Below are positions 6,776-13,162 of a stretch of 13,162 bases of DNA, piece by piece. Under the pieces are notes generated by a model. It had not been told where the DNA came from. It saw only the letters and a program-made list of their open reading frames with translations, and did not search any database. Position numbers and translations under genes: made by a program. The stretch is from the NCBI GenBank assembly GCA_017621195.1, contig JAGATO010000259.1, forward strand, positions 1 to 13,162. The letters run 5' to 3'. The number at the start of each line of letters is the position of its first letter. The first letter of the stretch is position 1. Source of the DNA: Bacillota bacterium (GTDB lineage: Bacteria; Bacillota; Clostridia; Peptostreptococcales; Anaerovoracaceae).

Positions 6776-8029
6776 TTATTTCGTTCGAATACAGGCAACC
6801 GCTTCGCTGGCGATGCCCTCGCCGCGGCCGCAGAAGCCCAGCTTCTCGGTGGTCGTTCCTTTGACGTTGATGCGGCGGACCGCTTCGTCCAAAGGAAGCT
6901 GCGGCCAGAGGATCCGCGCCATATTCTCCCGCATCTGCGGAATGTACGGTGAGATCTTCGGTCGCTGGGCGATGACTGTGGCGTCCACATTCACAGGGAT
7001 AAAGCCGTTGTCGTGCAACAGCCCTATCACCTCCTCCAGCAGCTTCAGGCTGTCCGCCCCGCGATATCTCTCGTCGCTGTCCGGGAAGTGATAGCCGATA
7101 TCCCGCAGCGCCGCCGCACCCAACAGCGCATCCATCACTGCGTGAACCAGCACGTCGGCATCGGAATGGCCCAGAAGTCCCTTCTCCCAGGGAATGTCCA
7201 CGCCTCCCAGGATCAGCCTGCGGTCTTCCACCAGCCGATGAACATCGTATCCCGTTCCCATGCGGTATTCCACAGCTTCTTCCTCCTTCCGCTCCTCCGT
7301 TGGGCCTCCCATCATGCGCAGGATCGCCAGGCCGGTTTCCATGTCCTCTGCCGTGGTGATCTTGATATTTTTGTAATCGCCCATTACAAAATACACTTTT
7401 TTGTCGGTTCTTTCAACCAAAACCGCATCATCCGTACCGTAAAAGTTTTCGGAAGCGGCTTTGGCGAAGGCTTCCTCGATGATCTCCCGCCGGAATCCCT
7501 GAGGTGTCTGTATCTGATACAGCGTACTGCGGTCCGGCGTTTCGGTAAAATAGCGGACGGGCGGTTCACCCTCCGTCGCCGATTCCGTCGCCGCCACCTT
7601 GATGGTGTCCTTGGAAGGCACCGCTGCAATGGCCGCGCCGCGCTCCGCCGCCTTCCGGATGGTCTCGGTGATCACATCTTCCGTGACGAAGGGCCGAGCG
7701 CCGTCGTGGATCAGGACCAGAGCCTCGTCCTCCAGGGCTGTCAGTCCATTGCGAACCGAATCCTGACGCTCCTTTCCTCCTTCCACCAGGCTGCGAACCT
7801 TCGAAAATCCATAGGGCTCAACCATCTCGCTTTGGCAGTAGTCCAGCTCGTCCTTCCGCCCTATAATATAAATACTGTCGACCAGCGGATGGCGGTCGAA
7901 GGCCATCACTGCCCGACTGAGGATGGGCATTCCGCCCAGCGAACGGTATTGCTTGGAAAGGCCGCTGCCCATCCGTTTTCCGGATCCGGCAGCGGCAATC
8001 AGCACAGCTACTTTCAGGTTCTGATACAT
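6776..8029 (-). CDS. ispDF: Bifunctional IspD-IspF isoprenoid enzyme
   Basis: One 417-residue protein carries two MEP-pathway enzymes. Residues 1-240 are IspD (MEP cytidylyltransferase), with the nucleotide loop AAAGSGKRM (12-20), the basic KQYRSLGG segment, GGKERQDSV (84-92), HDGARPF (108-114) and TPQGF (175-179). About 256-417 is IspF (MEcPP synthase), with YDVH giving zinc ligands Asp262 and His264, HSDADVLVHA with His288 and His296, FPDSD (315-319) and the C-terminal TTTEKLGF. The linker at about 241-255 is short and acidic. The kinase IspE, which acts between the two steps, is not here. The start ATG has AAGGA eight bases upstream and follows the PIN/TRAM gene by 12 nt. Most Bacillota have separate ispD and ispF genes. 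Confidence 0.96.
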   Translation of the reverse strand: MYQNLKVAVLIAAAGSGKRMGSGLSKQYRSLGGMPILSRAVMAFDRHPLVDSIYIIGRKDELDYCQSEMVEPYGFSKVRSLVEGGKERQDSVRNGLTALEDEALVLIHDGARPFVTEDVITETIRKAAERGAAIAAVPSKDTIKVAATESATEGEPPVRYFTETPDRSTLYQIQTPQGFRREIIEEAFAKAASENFYGTDDAVLVERTDKKVYFVMGDYKNIKITTAEDMETGLAILRMMGGPTEERKEEEAVEYRMGTGYDVHRLVEDRRLILGGVDIPWEKGLLGHSDADVLVHAVMDALLGAAALRDIGYHFPDSDERYRGADSLKLLEEVIGLLHDNGFIPVNVDATVIAQRPKISPYIPQMRENMARILWPQLPLDEAVRRINVKGTTTEKLGFCGRGEGIASEAVACIRTK

Positions 8030-8041
8030 CGATGTTATCCT

Positions 8042-9163
8042 TTACCTTCCTCTGACTTTCGCGAAGATCATGCGGCCCGCAGAGGTCTGCAGAACGCTGG
8101 TTACCACCACGTCCACCGTCTTTCCGATCTGCTTCTTTCCTTCTTCGACAACGATCATGGTACCATCGTCCAGATAGGCGATGGCCTGGTTGTTTTCCTT
8201 TCCTTCTTTGACCAGGAACACCTGCATGGTCTCACCCGGTAATACCACCGGCTTCAGCGCGTTGGCCAGCTCGTTGATGTTCAGTACAGGAACGCCCTGG
8301 ATCATGGCTACCTTGTTCAGGTTGAAGTCGTTGGTAACCACCTTTCCGTTCATGATCTGAGCCAGCTTTAAAAGCTTCACATCCACCTCGGGGATGGCCT
8401 CCAGCGCCTTTTCCGAATCGGTGTTATAGATCTCGATTCCGTAATCGGCCTGAATCTTGTTCAGGATGTCCAGACCGCGCCGTCCTCGGTTACGCTTCAG
8501 ACCGTCCGACGAGTCGGCGATGTGGCGCAGTTCCACCAGAACGAAGCTGGGGATGACGATGTCGCCCTCGATGAAGCCGGTCCGCATGATGTCGGCAATC
8601 CGCCCGTCGATGATGACGCTGGTGTCCAGAATCTTCGGCGACGCGTCGCGGCCCTTGCTTCCCTTGCTGGCCTTTACCGCCTTCTTCGTGGTGTTGATGG
8701 CCTGAATGCGCAGATCCTTTCCTTTTCTCTGAGCGATGCTCATTCCCAGGTAGCCCAGGAACACGTACGTCAGAATGGACAGCACCACATCCAGATAGGC
8801 AAACTGCAGGATCTCGATGCTTCCGATGAGCTGCGCGATGAAAAAGGCGATCACCAGACCTCCGATCAAACCGATGGAGCCAGCGAAGATGTCGTTGGCC
8901 GGAATGGGTTGTAAATCCTTTTCGATGTCCTTTGCCAGCTTTGCACCCTGGCGTGACAGTACGGGCGCCAGATTATAAAAGATGAGTGCGAATAAAAATG
9001 CGCTGCAGATCGTAAGACCCCCTGCCTGAGCCTTGGAAAGTCCCAGTCCATCTCCTCCCAGCAGCTGGCGCATCAGAGAATGCGTCAGTAGTAAAGTAGC
9101 GCCTCCGTACCCCAACAACAGACCACAGAGTGTAAATACGGCACGAAATAATTTTCTCAGCAT
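8042..9163 (-). CDS. Membrane PIN/TRAM domain protein, YacL family
   Basis: A 373-residue membrane protein with a cytoplasmic nuclease-fold tail. Four hydrophobic segments lie at about 6-26, 47-66, 92-113 and 120-142, followed by a basic linker. The PIN domain (about 175-300) keeps the acidic metal-binding residues: Asp180 in LDTSVIIDGR, Glu211, Asp261 and Asp279 in TNDFNLNK. A TRAM domain follows at about 309-370, suggesting RNA contact. It is full length for the YacL family, which sits next to ispD in many Bacillota; no physiological substrate can be read from the sequence. The start ATG has a strong AAGGAGG site six bases away. A 76-nt gap without a strong terminator separates it from carD. 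Confidence 0.93.
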   Translation of the reverse strand: MLRKLFRAVFTLCGLLLGYGGATLLLTHSLMRQLLGGDGLGLSKAQAGGLTICSAFLFALIFYNLAPVLSRQGAKLAKDIEKDLQPIPANDIFAGSIGLIGGLVIAFFIAQLIGSIEILQFAYLDVVLSILTYVFLGYLGMSIAQRKGKDLRIQAINTTKKAVKASKGSKGRDASPKILDTSVIIDGRIADIMRTGFIEGDIVIPSFVLVELRHIADSSDGLKRNRGRRGLDILNKIQADYGIEIYNTDSEKALEAIPEVDVKLLKLAQIMNGKVVTNDFNLNKVAMIQGVPVLNINELANALKPVVLPGETMQVFLVKEGKENNQAIAYLDDGTMIVVEEGKKQIGKTVDVVVTSVLQTSAGRMIFAKVRGR

Positions 9164-9239
9164 ATAATTCCTCCTTTCTCCCTTTGTCTTTTTCTCTCTT
9201 CTCCCCGCGGAATGCGTCCGTCCCGTCAGCAGCGGCGGT

Positions 9240-9719
9240 CTACCCCCTGACCGCCTGCTCCACCAGAGCAGCCGCCTCTTCCGCGCTCATTTCGCCGGCC
9301 AGCACCAGTTCGCTGATCAGAATCTGCCTGGCGTTGCCCAGCATCTTGGTTTCTACGGCGGACAGCTTTCGCCTCCGGTCGGCCCGGCTCAGATTCCGGA
9401 CCACTTCCGCCACCTGATCGATCCGACCGCTCTTCAGCTTGTCCGTGTTCTCCCGGTAGCGTCGGTTCCAGTTGGCCGGCATGGCCGTGGGCTTCTCCTT
9501 CAGGACGTCCAGCGCTCCCAGCGCTTCTTCCTTAGAGACCACGGGACGCAGTCCGATCCTCTCCGAATTTTCTACCGGAATCATTATTTTAATGTCTCTG
9601 CCGGAAATTTTCAATACATAATAGGATTTCTCCTGTCCTAAAATTTCCGATTCTTCAATTCTAACGATCACTCCTGCTCCGTGCATAGGATACAGGATCT
9701 TGTCTCCGATGCCAAACAT
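9240..9719 (-). CDS. carD: CarD-family RNA polymerase-binding transcription factor
   Basis: A 159-residue protein expected to bind the RNA polymerase beta subunit and stabilise open promoter complexes. The N-terminal Tudor-like interaction domain covers about 1-60 (FGIGDKILYPMHGAGVI). The C-terminal helical DNA-binding domain covers about 65-159. Trp84 in NWNRRYRENTDKLKSG matches the conserved tryptophan that wedges into the -10 upstream edge in studied CarD proteins. GGAGG stands seven bases before the ATG. As first gene of the long operon it is driven by two tandem promoters in the gap shared with the divergent response regulator. The length is typical of the family. Confidence 0.95.
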   Translation of the reverse strand: MFGIGDKILYPMHGAGVIVRIEESEILGQEKSYYVLKISGRDIKIMIPVENSERIGLRPVVSKEEALGALDVLKEKPTAMPANWNRRYRENTDKLKSGRIDQVAEVVRNLSRADRRRKLSAVETKMLGNARQILISELVLAGEMSAEEAAALVEQAVRG

Positions 9720-9801
9720 GATTCACCTCCGGTGCAATCATTCCCAGAACTTCGTACGCTTAAAGAATTCCAACAGTTCCCAATCAGATGCTCTCTGCTT
9801 T

Positions 9802-9831
9802 ATTGTAACAAAGGGGGAGAAAGGATGTCAA
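9802..9831 (-). promoter_or_regulatory. Proximal promoter of the carD operon
   Basis: On the minus strand a consensus TTGACA (9831-9826) is followed by 18 nt and TACAAT (9807-9802). It would give a leader of about 75 nt before carD. Confidence 0.6.
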
Positions 9832-9847
9832 GATTAGAAAAACATTA

Positions 9848-9876
9848 AATATATCACAATGAAAACTTATTGTCAA
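9848..9876 (-). promoter_or_regulatory. Distal promoter of the carD operon
   Basis: On the minus strand a consensus TTGACA (9876-9871) is followed by 17 nt and TATATT (9853-9848). The upstream side (9877-9906) is almost pure A/T and could serve as an UP element. This points to strong expression. Confidence 0.65.
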
Positions 9877-9906
9877 TTCATATTTCCACAAATAATTTAT
9901 AAAAAA

Positions 9907-9923
9907 TTCACCTTATCTTCACA
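9907..9923 (+). promoter_or_regulatory. Direct-repeat operator in the two-component promoter
   Basis: TTCACC (9907-9912), five bases, TTCACA (9918-9923). It has the same hexamer and the same 11-base spacing as the repeats upstream of the M23 gene. The second hexamer takes the place of the -35 element, which is how PhoB/PhoP-type regulators commonly activate. Autoregulation by the adjacent response regulator is the natural inference. Confidence 0.5.
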
Positions 9924-9948
9924 CTTTTCCGGCCCCATTTTGTATAAT
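9918..9948 (+). promoter_or_regulatory. Promoter of the response regulator-kinase operon
   Basis: A perfect TATAAT at 9943-9948 is preceded by a TGN-like TG. The best -35 candidate, TTCACA at 9918-9923, is 19 bases away, longer than ideal, so the promoter is probably activator-dependent. The start of transcription would be near 9955, giving a leader of about 25 nt. Confidence 0.6.
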
Positions 9949-9979
9949 GAGTGTAATTAAGTATAAAAAGGAGACGATC

Positions 9980-10666
9980 ATGTACAAGCTTTTAATCGTA
10001 GACGACGAAGAAAAGATACGCGAGGTCATTCGCGAATACGCCGAATTCAACGACTACCAGGTCATCGAGGCCTGTGACGGCATGGAAGCGGTCAACATCT
10101 GCAAGACGGAGACCCCCGACCTGATCGTCATGGACATCATGATGCCTCGCCTGGACGGATTCTCCGCCTGCAAGGAAATCCGCAAATTCAAAGACATTCC
10201 TACGATCATGCTGTCGGCCCGCGGCGAGGAATACGACAAGCTGTTCGGCTTCGAGCTGGGGATCGACGACTATGTGACGAAACCCTTCAGCCCCAAGGAA
10301 CTGATGGCCCGCATCAACGCTGTGCTGACCCGCCATCACGCCCCTGCCGGCGCCGCTTCCGGCGACGTGCTGACCTTCGATGGCCTGTCCATCAACATTC
10401 CAGCCCGCGCCGTCACCGTGGACGGTACCAAGGTGGATCTGACACCGAAGGAATACGATCTGCTGTTCTATCTGGTCCAGAACAAGAACATCGCCCTGTC
10501 CCGAGACCGCCTGTTACAGGATATCTGGGGCTACGATTTCTTCGGCGATGACAGGACCATCGATACCCATATCAAAAACCTGAGAAACAACTTAGGACCC
10601 TATCGCGATTTTATCGTGACACTGCGAGGAGTTGGCTATAAATTTGAAGTTCCCACGGATCGATAG
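9980..10666 (+). CDS. OmpR-family response regulator
   Basis: A two-component DNA-binding regulator of 228 residues. The receiver domain (1-115) has the acidic pair Asp9-Asp10, phosphorylation site Asp52 (VMDIMMPRLDG), Ser79 and Lys101 (VTKPF). The C-terminal winged helix (about 130-225) has the OmpR/PhoB signature from LTPKEYDLL to GVGYKFE. The start ATG at 9980 has AAGGAG six bases upstream. An in-frame ATG at 9947 overlaps the -10 box, so it cannot be the start. The histidine kinase follows after 22 nt. It resembles PhoP, WalR and VanR types, but the sequence alone does not say which stimulus it serves. Direct repeats in its own promoter and before the M23 gene suggest its targets. Confidence 0.95.
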   Translation: MYKLLIVDDEEKIREVIREYAEFNDYQVIEACDGMEAVNICKTETPDLIVMDIMMPRLDGFSACKEIRKFKDIPTIMLSARGEEYDKLFGFELGIDDYVTKPFSPKELMARINAVLTRHHAPAGAASGDVLTFDGLSINIPARAVTVDGTKVDLTPKEYDLLFYLVQNKNIALSRDRLLQDIWGYDFFGDDRTIDTHIKNLRNNLGPYRDFIVTLRGVGYKFEVPTDR

Positions 10667-10688
10667 ACTGAAAATAAGAAGAAAAGAA

Positions 10689-12212
10689 ATGGCTCGAAAG
10701 GGAAATGTGCCGGCCAAAATGTTGGACTTTCACGGCCTCTATTTCCGGCTGTGGATCAATTTTCTGACCTTTGCCGTGGTCCTGATGCTGCTGCTGTGGC
10801 TCCTGGAGATCGCCTTGCTCCAGCCCTTCTATCGGGCTTCGAAAACCACCCAGATCCACAAGGCCGGAATCGCCATTTCCCAGGCCTATAGCCTTCCCAA
10901 AGAGCTGGATACAGACGAGCTGATCGATACCATGACCACCCTGTCCTACAATAACGACATGTACTTCTACATGATCTCCTTGGACAACTCCATGGTCATT
11001 TCGCCCAATCCCACCCGTCGTCTCACTACGAATATGAAGAGCGCCTTTGATCTGATCCAGGCCCAGCTGGAACAGAGCCCTTCGGGAACGGTTTCCTTTA
11101 CCATCGAAAGCCCCAATGGCCAGCAGGACACCATGGTCTATGGTGCTCTGGTTGAAAGCCGATATCGGGCTACTGCAGCCCTTTGCATCTATGCGCCTCT
11201 GTCACCGGTAGACGCCAACATCGACATCCTTCAGAACCAGCTGATGATGGTCACGGTCCTGTCTCTGTTTCTGGCCCTGTTCATGTCCATCTATCTGGCC
11301 AAGCGCATTTCCCAGCCCATGATCGCTTTAAAAAACAAGGCGTCTCAGCTGGCTAACGGCCAATACGGCATCGAATTCGGGCATTACTCCTATACGGAGA
11401 TCAACGATCTGGCAGAAACCCTGACATTGACGTCTCAGGCCCTGGCCAAATCGGAAAACATGCAGCGCGATCTGATCGCCAACGTATCCCACGATCTGCG
11501 GACGCCTCTGACCATGGTCAAATCCTATGCGGAGATGATCCGGGATCTGTCCGGAAACAACGAAGCGAAACGAAACGCTCACCTGCAGGTTATCATCGAC
11601 GAAGCGGACCGACTCAACCGACTGGTCAACGACATGCTTCTTCTGTCCAAGATGCAGTCCGGTGCGGTGACCATGGAATTCCAGCGATTCGACCTGTGCC
11701 GTTCCCTGCGTGGTTTGATTCAGTCCTATGTCCTCTACCAAGAGCAGCAGGGCTGTCCCATCACCTTCGATACCAATGTGGAACAGGTCTACATCTTGGG
11801 CGACGAACCGAGGCTGACCCAGGTGGTGGCCAACCTGATCAACAACGCGGTGCGCTACGCCTCCGAAGGCGGTTCCATCGAAGTGTACCTGCGAGTTTCC
11901 ACCGTTCCCATCGCTCCTACCGATACGAAAGCGGTCGCAGCACCGCTCAAGGCGGTCACAGTTCGGGTTCAGGACCACGGCCCCGGAATTCCTCAGGACC
12001 AGCTGCCTCACATCTGGGACCGCTACTACAAGTACAGCGCCACCGGAACGAGAGCACCCTCCGGCAGCTCCGGTCTGGGCCTTTCCATCGTCAAGGAGAT
12101 TCTGCTGATGCACAACGCCCGGTTCGGCGTCACCAGCGCTGTAGGAAAAGGAAGTACCTTCTGGTTCACCCTGCCCATCCCCGGAGATCAGACACCGCCG
12201 AAAGCCGAATGA
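10689..12212 (+). CDS. HAMP-domain sensor histidine kinase
   Basis: Membrane sensor kinase, 507 residues from the ATG at 10689, partner of the regulator just upstream. Transmembrane helix 1 lies at about 23-45. The extracytoplasmic sensor of about 140 residues (46-186) has no motif I recognise. Helix 2 is at about 187-206 and HAMP at about 203-255. The dimerisation domain carries phospho-acceptor His268 (NVSHDLRTPL). The ATP-binding domain has the N box (NLINNAV, about 382-388), G1 DHGPGI (from 429) and G2 GSSGLGLSIVK. The start is uncertain. The frame is open back to a TTG at 10632 inside the regulator gene, but AGGAG abuts that codon with no spacing. The chosen ATG has only a weak AAGAAG site, so translation may be coupled to the regulator. 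Confidence 0.94.
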   Translation: MARKGNVPAKMLDFHGLYFRLWINFLTFAVVLMLLLWLLEIALLQPFYRASKTTQIHKAGIAISQAYSLPKELDTDELIDTMTTLSYNNDMYFYMISLDNSMVISPNPTRRLTTNMKSAFDLIQAQLEQSPSGTVSFTIESPNGQQDTMVYGALVESRYRATAALCIYAPLSPVDANIDILQNQLMMVTVLSLFLALFMSIYLAKRISQPMIALKNKASQLANGQYGIEFGHYSYTEINDLAETLTLTSQALAKSENMQRDLIANVSHDLRTPLTMVKSYAEMIRDLSGNNEAKRNAHLQVIIDEADRLNRLVNDMLLLSKMQSGAVTMEFQRFDLCRSLRGLIQSYVLYQEQQGCPITFDTNVEQVYILGDEPRLTQVVANLINNAVRYASEGGSIEVYLRVSTVPIAPTDTKAVAAPLKAVTVRVQDHGPGIPQDQLPHIWDRYYKYSATGTRAPSGSSGLGLSIVKEILLMHNARFGVTSAVGKGSTFWFTLPIPGDQTPPKAE

Positions 12213-12277
12213 CAGCGAAAGAGATCGTAAAAGAACGCAGGAGAATACAATAAGGAAATACGTCCAAAAGAAAAAAG

Positions 12278-12333
12278 AAAAGAGAACCGTCGCTTCGATC
12301 TCACGGGATCACCCCTGCGACAGGTTCTCTTTT
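12278..12333. terminator. Bidirectional terminator between kinase and deacetylase
   Basis: AAAAGAGAACC (12278-12288) pairs with GGTTCTCTTTT (12323-12333), extended by GTCGC with GCGAC. On the minus strand a long T-rich run follows, and on the plus strand a shorter one. It lies between the convergent stop codons at 12212 and 12337 and can serve both genes. Confidence 0.88.
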
Positions 12334-12336
12334 GAT

Positions 12337-13162
12337 TCAGTTCCGATATCCGTACAGGATCGGCTTTACGTCGGGAGTCAGCGCCTTCAGCTCGAACCCC
12401 ATATCCTTTAGTTGATCGATCACGGGACCCAAAGCCTGCACCGTGGTGGCCTTTGCCCCGGCATCGTGCATCAGCACTACGCCCCGCGAGACTTTCTTTG
12501 CATCCGTCACCACGTTGTTGGCCAGCACGTCCGCCGGCTGCGCCTTGCTGGAGGCGGCGTCCTTGCTGGAGATATTCCAGTCGAAGGGAACGAAGCCCCT
12601 CCGCAGCATTTCCGTGATCAGCTCCTGGTAGATCCCGCTGTTATAGCCGTTGATGCTGCCGCCGGGAAAGCGAAACAGCGACGGCGTCACGCCAGTCTCT
12701 TCCCTGATCTGGCTGAAGATCTGATACATGTCCGCCAGATAATCCTCCACGGCCGCATAGATCTTCTTATAATTATGGGAGTAGGTATGCATCGCCAGGG
12801 TGTGTCCCTCCTCCACGATGCGGCGCAGCAGCGCCTTTCCCGCTTCGTCGGAACAGCCTACCACGAAGAACGTGGCCTTCACATCCTTTTCCTTCAGAAT
12901 ATCCAGGATCTCAGCGGTCCGCGCCGAAGGTCCATCGTCGAAGGTCAGGTAGATCACGCCCGTCTCCACGGTCCCGGTGTTCAGTTCCTGAGGCGCATAG
13001 AAATCCGGATAGAGCTCTTCATAGGGCGATTCCGATGAGAATTTTTCTTCCTCTTCCGCCATCTGCTGCTCCAGCGCCTGAGCCCGTTCTTTGATGTCCT
13101 GCAGCTCCTGCCGAGTTCGGTCCAGGCTCCTGCGGAAATAGACCGCCATGCCAATCGATGCC
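12337..13162 (-). CDS. Polysaccharide deacetylase (NodB family), N-terminus beyond the right edge
   Basis: Family 4 carbohydrate esterase, expected to remove acetyl groups from peptidoglycan or another envelope glycan. Counting from the in-frame ATG at 13149: a charged coiled-coil-like stretch (8-36), then the NodB domain (about 64-258). Its metal and catalytic motifs are TFDDGP (Asp71, Asp72), HTYSH (His121, His125), RFPGGS (160-165), FDWN (189-192) and LMHD (226-229). All five are present, so it is probably active. That ATG has no ribosome site. The frame stays open to the window edge, with residues ASIG just before it that look like the end of a membrane helix. The real start therefore lies outside, probably with a membrane anchor. 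Its promoter is not visible. Confidence 0.93.
   Translation of the reverse strand, partial: ASIGMAVYFRRSLDRTRQELQDIKERAQALEQQMAEEEEKFSSESPYEELYPDFYAPQELNTGTVETGVIYLTFDDGPSARTAEILDILKEKDVKATFFVVGCSDEAGKALLRRIVEEGHTLAMHTYSHNYKKIYAAVEDYLADMYQIFSQIREETGVTPSLFRFPGGSINGYNSGIYQELITEMLRRGFVPFDWNISSKDAASSKAQPADVLANNVVTDAKKVSRGVVLMHDAGAKATTVQALGPVIDQLKDMGFELKALTPDVKPILYGYRN

Noticed and set aside
9164..9239. Possible terminator between carD and the PIN/TRAM gene
   Set aside because: The GC-rich part forms only weak, imperfect pairings and is not followed by a T run, so read-through is assumed.
9947..9979. Upstream ATG that would extend the response regulator by 11 residues
   Set aside because: The ATG overlaps the TATAAT box, has no ribosome site, and the extension is not part of a receiver domain. 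The ATG at 9980 has AAGGAG at good spacing.
1..13162. Search for tRNA or rRNA genes, CRISPR repeats, transposases and phage or defence genes
   Set aside because: Nothing of this kind was seen. Nearly all of the window is filled by recognisable chromosomal genes and short regulatory gaps.

Overview
This window looks like a chromosomal housekeeping segment of a Gram-positive anaerobe-type Bacillota, most likely class Clostridia. The evidence is the gene order carD - membrane PIN/TRAM (YacL type) - ispD/ispF - aminoacyl-tRNA synthetase - cysE - cysS, which resembles the yacL-ispD-ispF-gltX-cysE-cysS block of Bacillus. Other pointers are strong AGGAGG-type ribosome binding sites, sigma-A-type promoters in AT-rich gaps, and a LysM-G5-M23 cell-wall protein. 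Coding DNA is fairly GC-rich and the gaps are AT-rich. I cannot name the genus. I see no rRNA, tRNA, CRISPR array, insertion sequence or phage gene.

Layout. Positions 1-2068 (minus strand) hold cysE and cysS, overlapping by 14 nt and driven by a promoter at 2136-2164. cysS runs off the left edge. Positions 2270-3709 (minus) hold a single-gene unit for a membrane-anchored LysM/G5/M23 protein, with its own promoter, a leader of about 140 nt and its own terminator. Positions 4030-9719 (minus) look like one long operon, carD - PIN/TRAM - ispDF - proS - nudix - ppiB. It is led by tandem promoters and closed by a long hairpin terminator at 3927-3975. Positions 9980-12212 (plus) hold a divergent two-component system, an OmpR-type response regulator followed by a HAMP histidine kinase. 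It ends at a bidirectional terminator shared with a convergent polysaccharide deacetylase gene (minus), which is cut by the right edge.

How they work together. cysE and cysS link cysteine synthesis to charging of tRNA-Cys. The carD operon combines a transcription factor, a membrane nuclease-fold protein, two non-consecutive MEP isoprenoid steps fused in one protein, prolyl-tRNA charging, a Nudix hydrolase and a cyclophilin. The M23 protein and the deacetylase act on the cell envelope.

The most interesting signal is regulatory. The direct repeat TTCACM-N5-TTCACA occurs both in the promoter of the two-component system (9907-9923) and upstream of the M23 gene promoter (3899-3925, with a third half-site). 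OmpR-family regulators typically bind such repeats, so this may be a small cell-envelope regulon analogous to WalRK or PhoPR: the system would control itself and a cell-wall protein 6 kb away. The M23 domain of that target has isoleucine in place of the first histidine of its HxH motif, so it may not be a normal peptidase.
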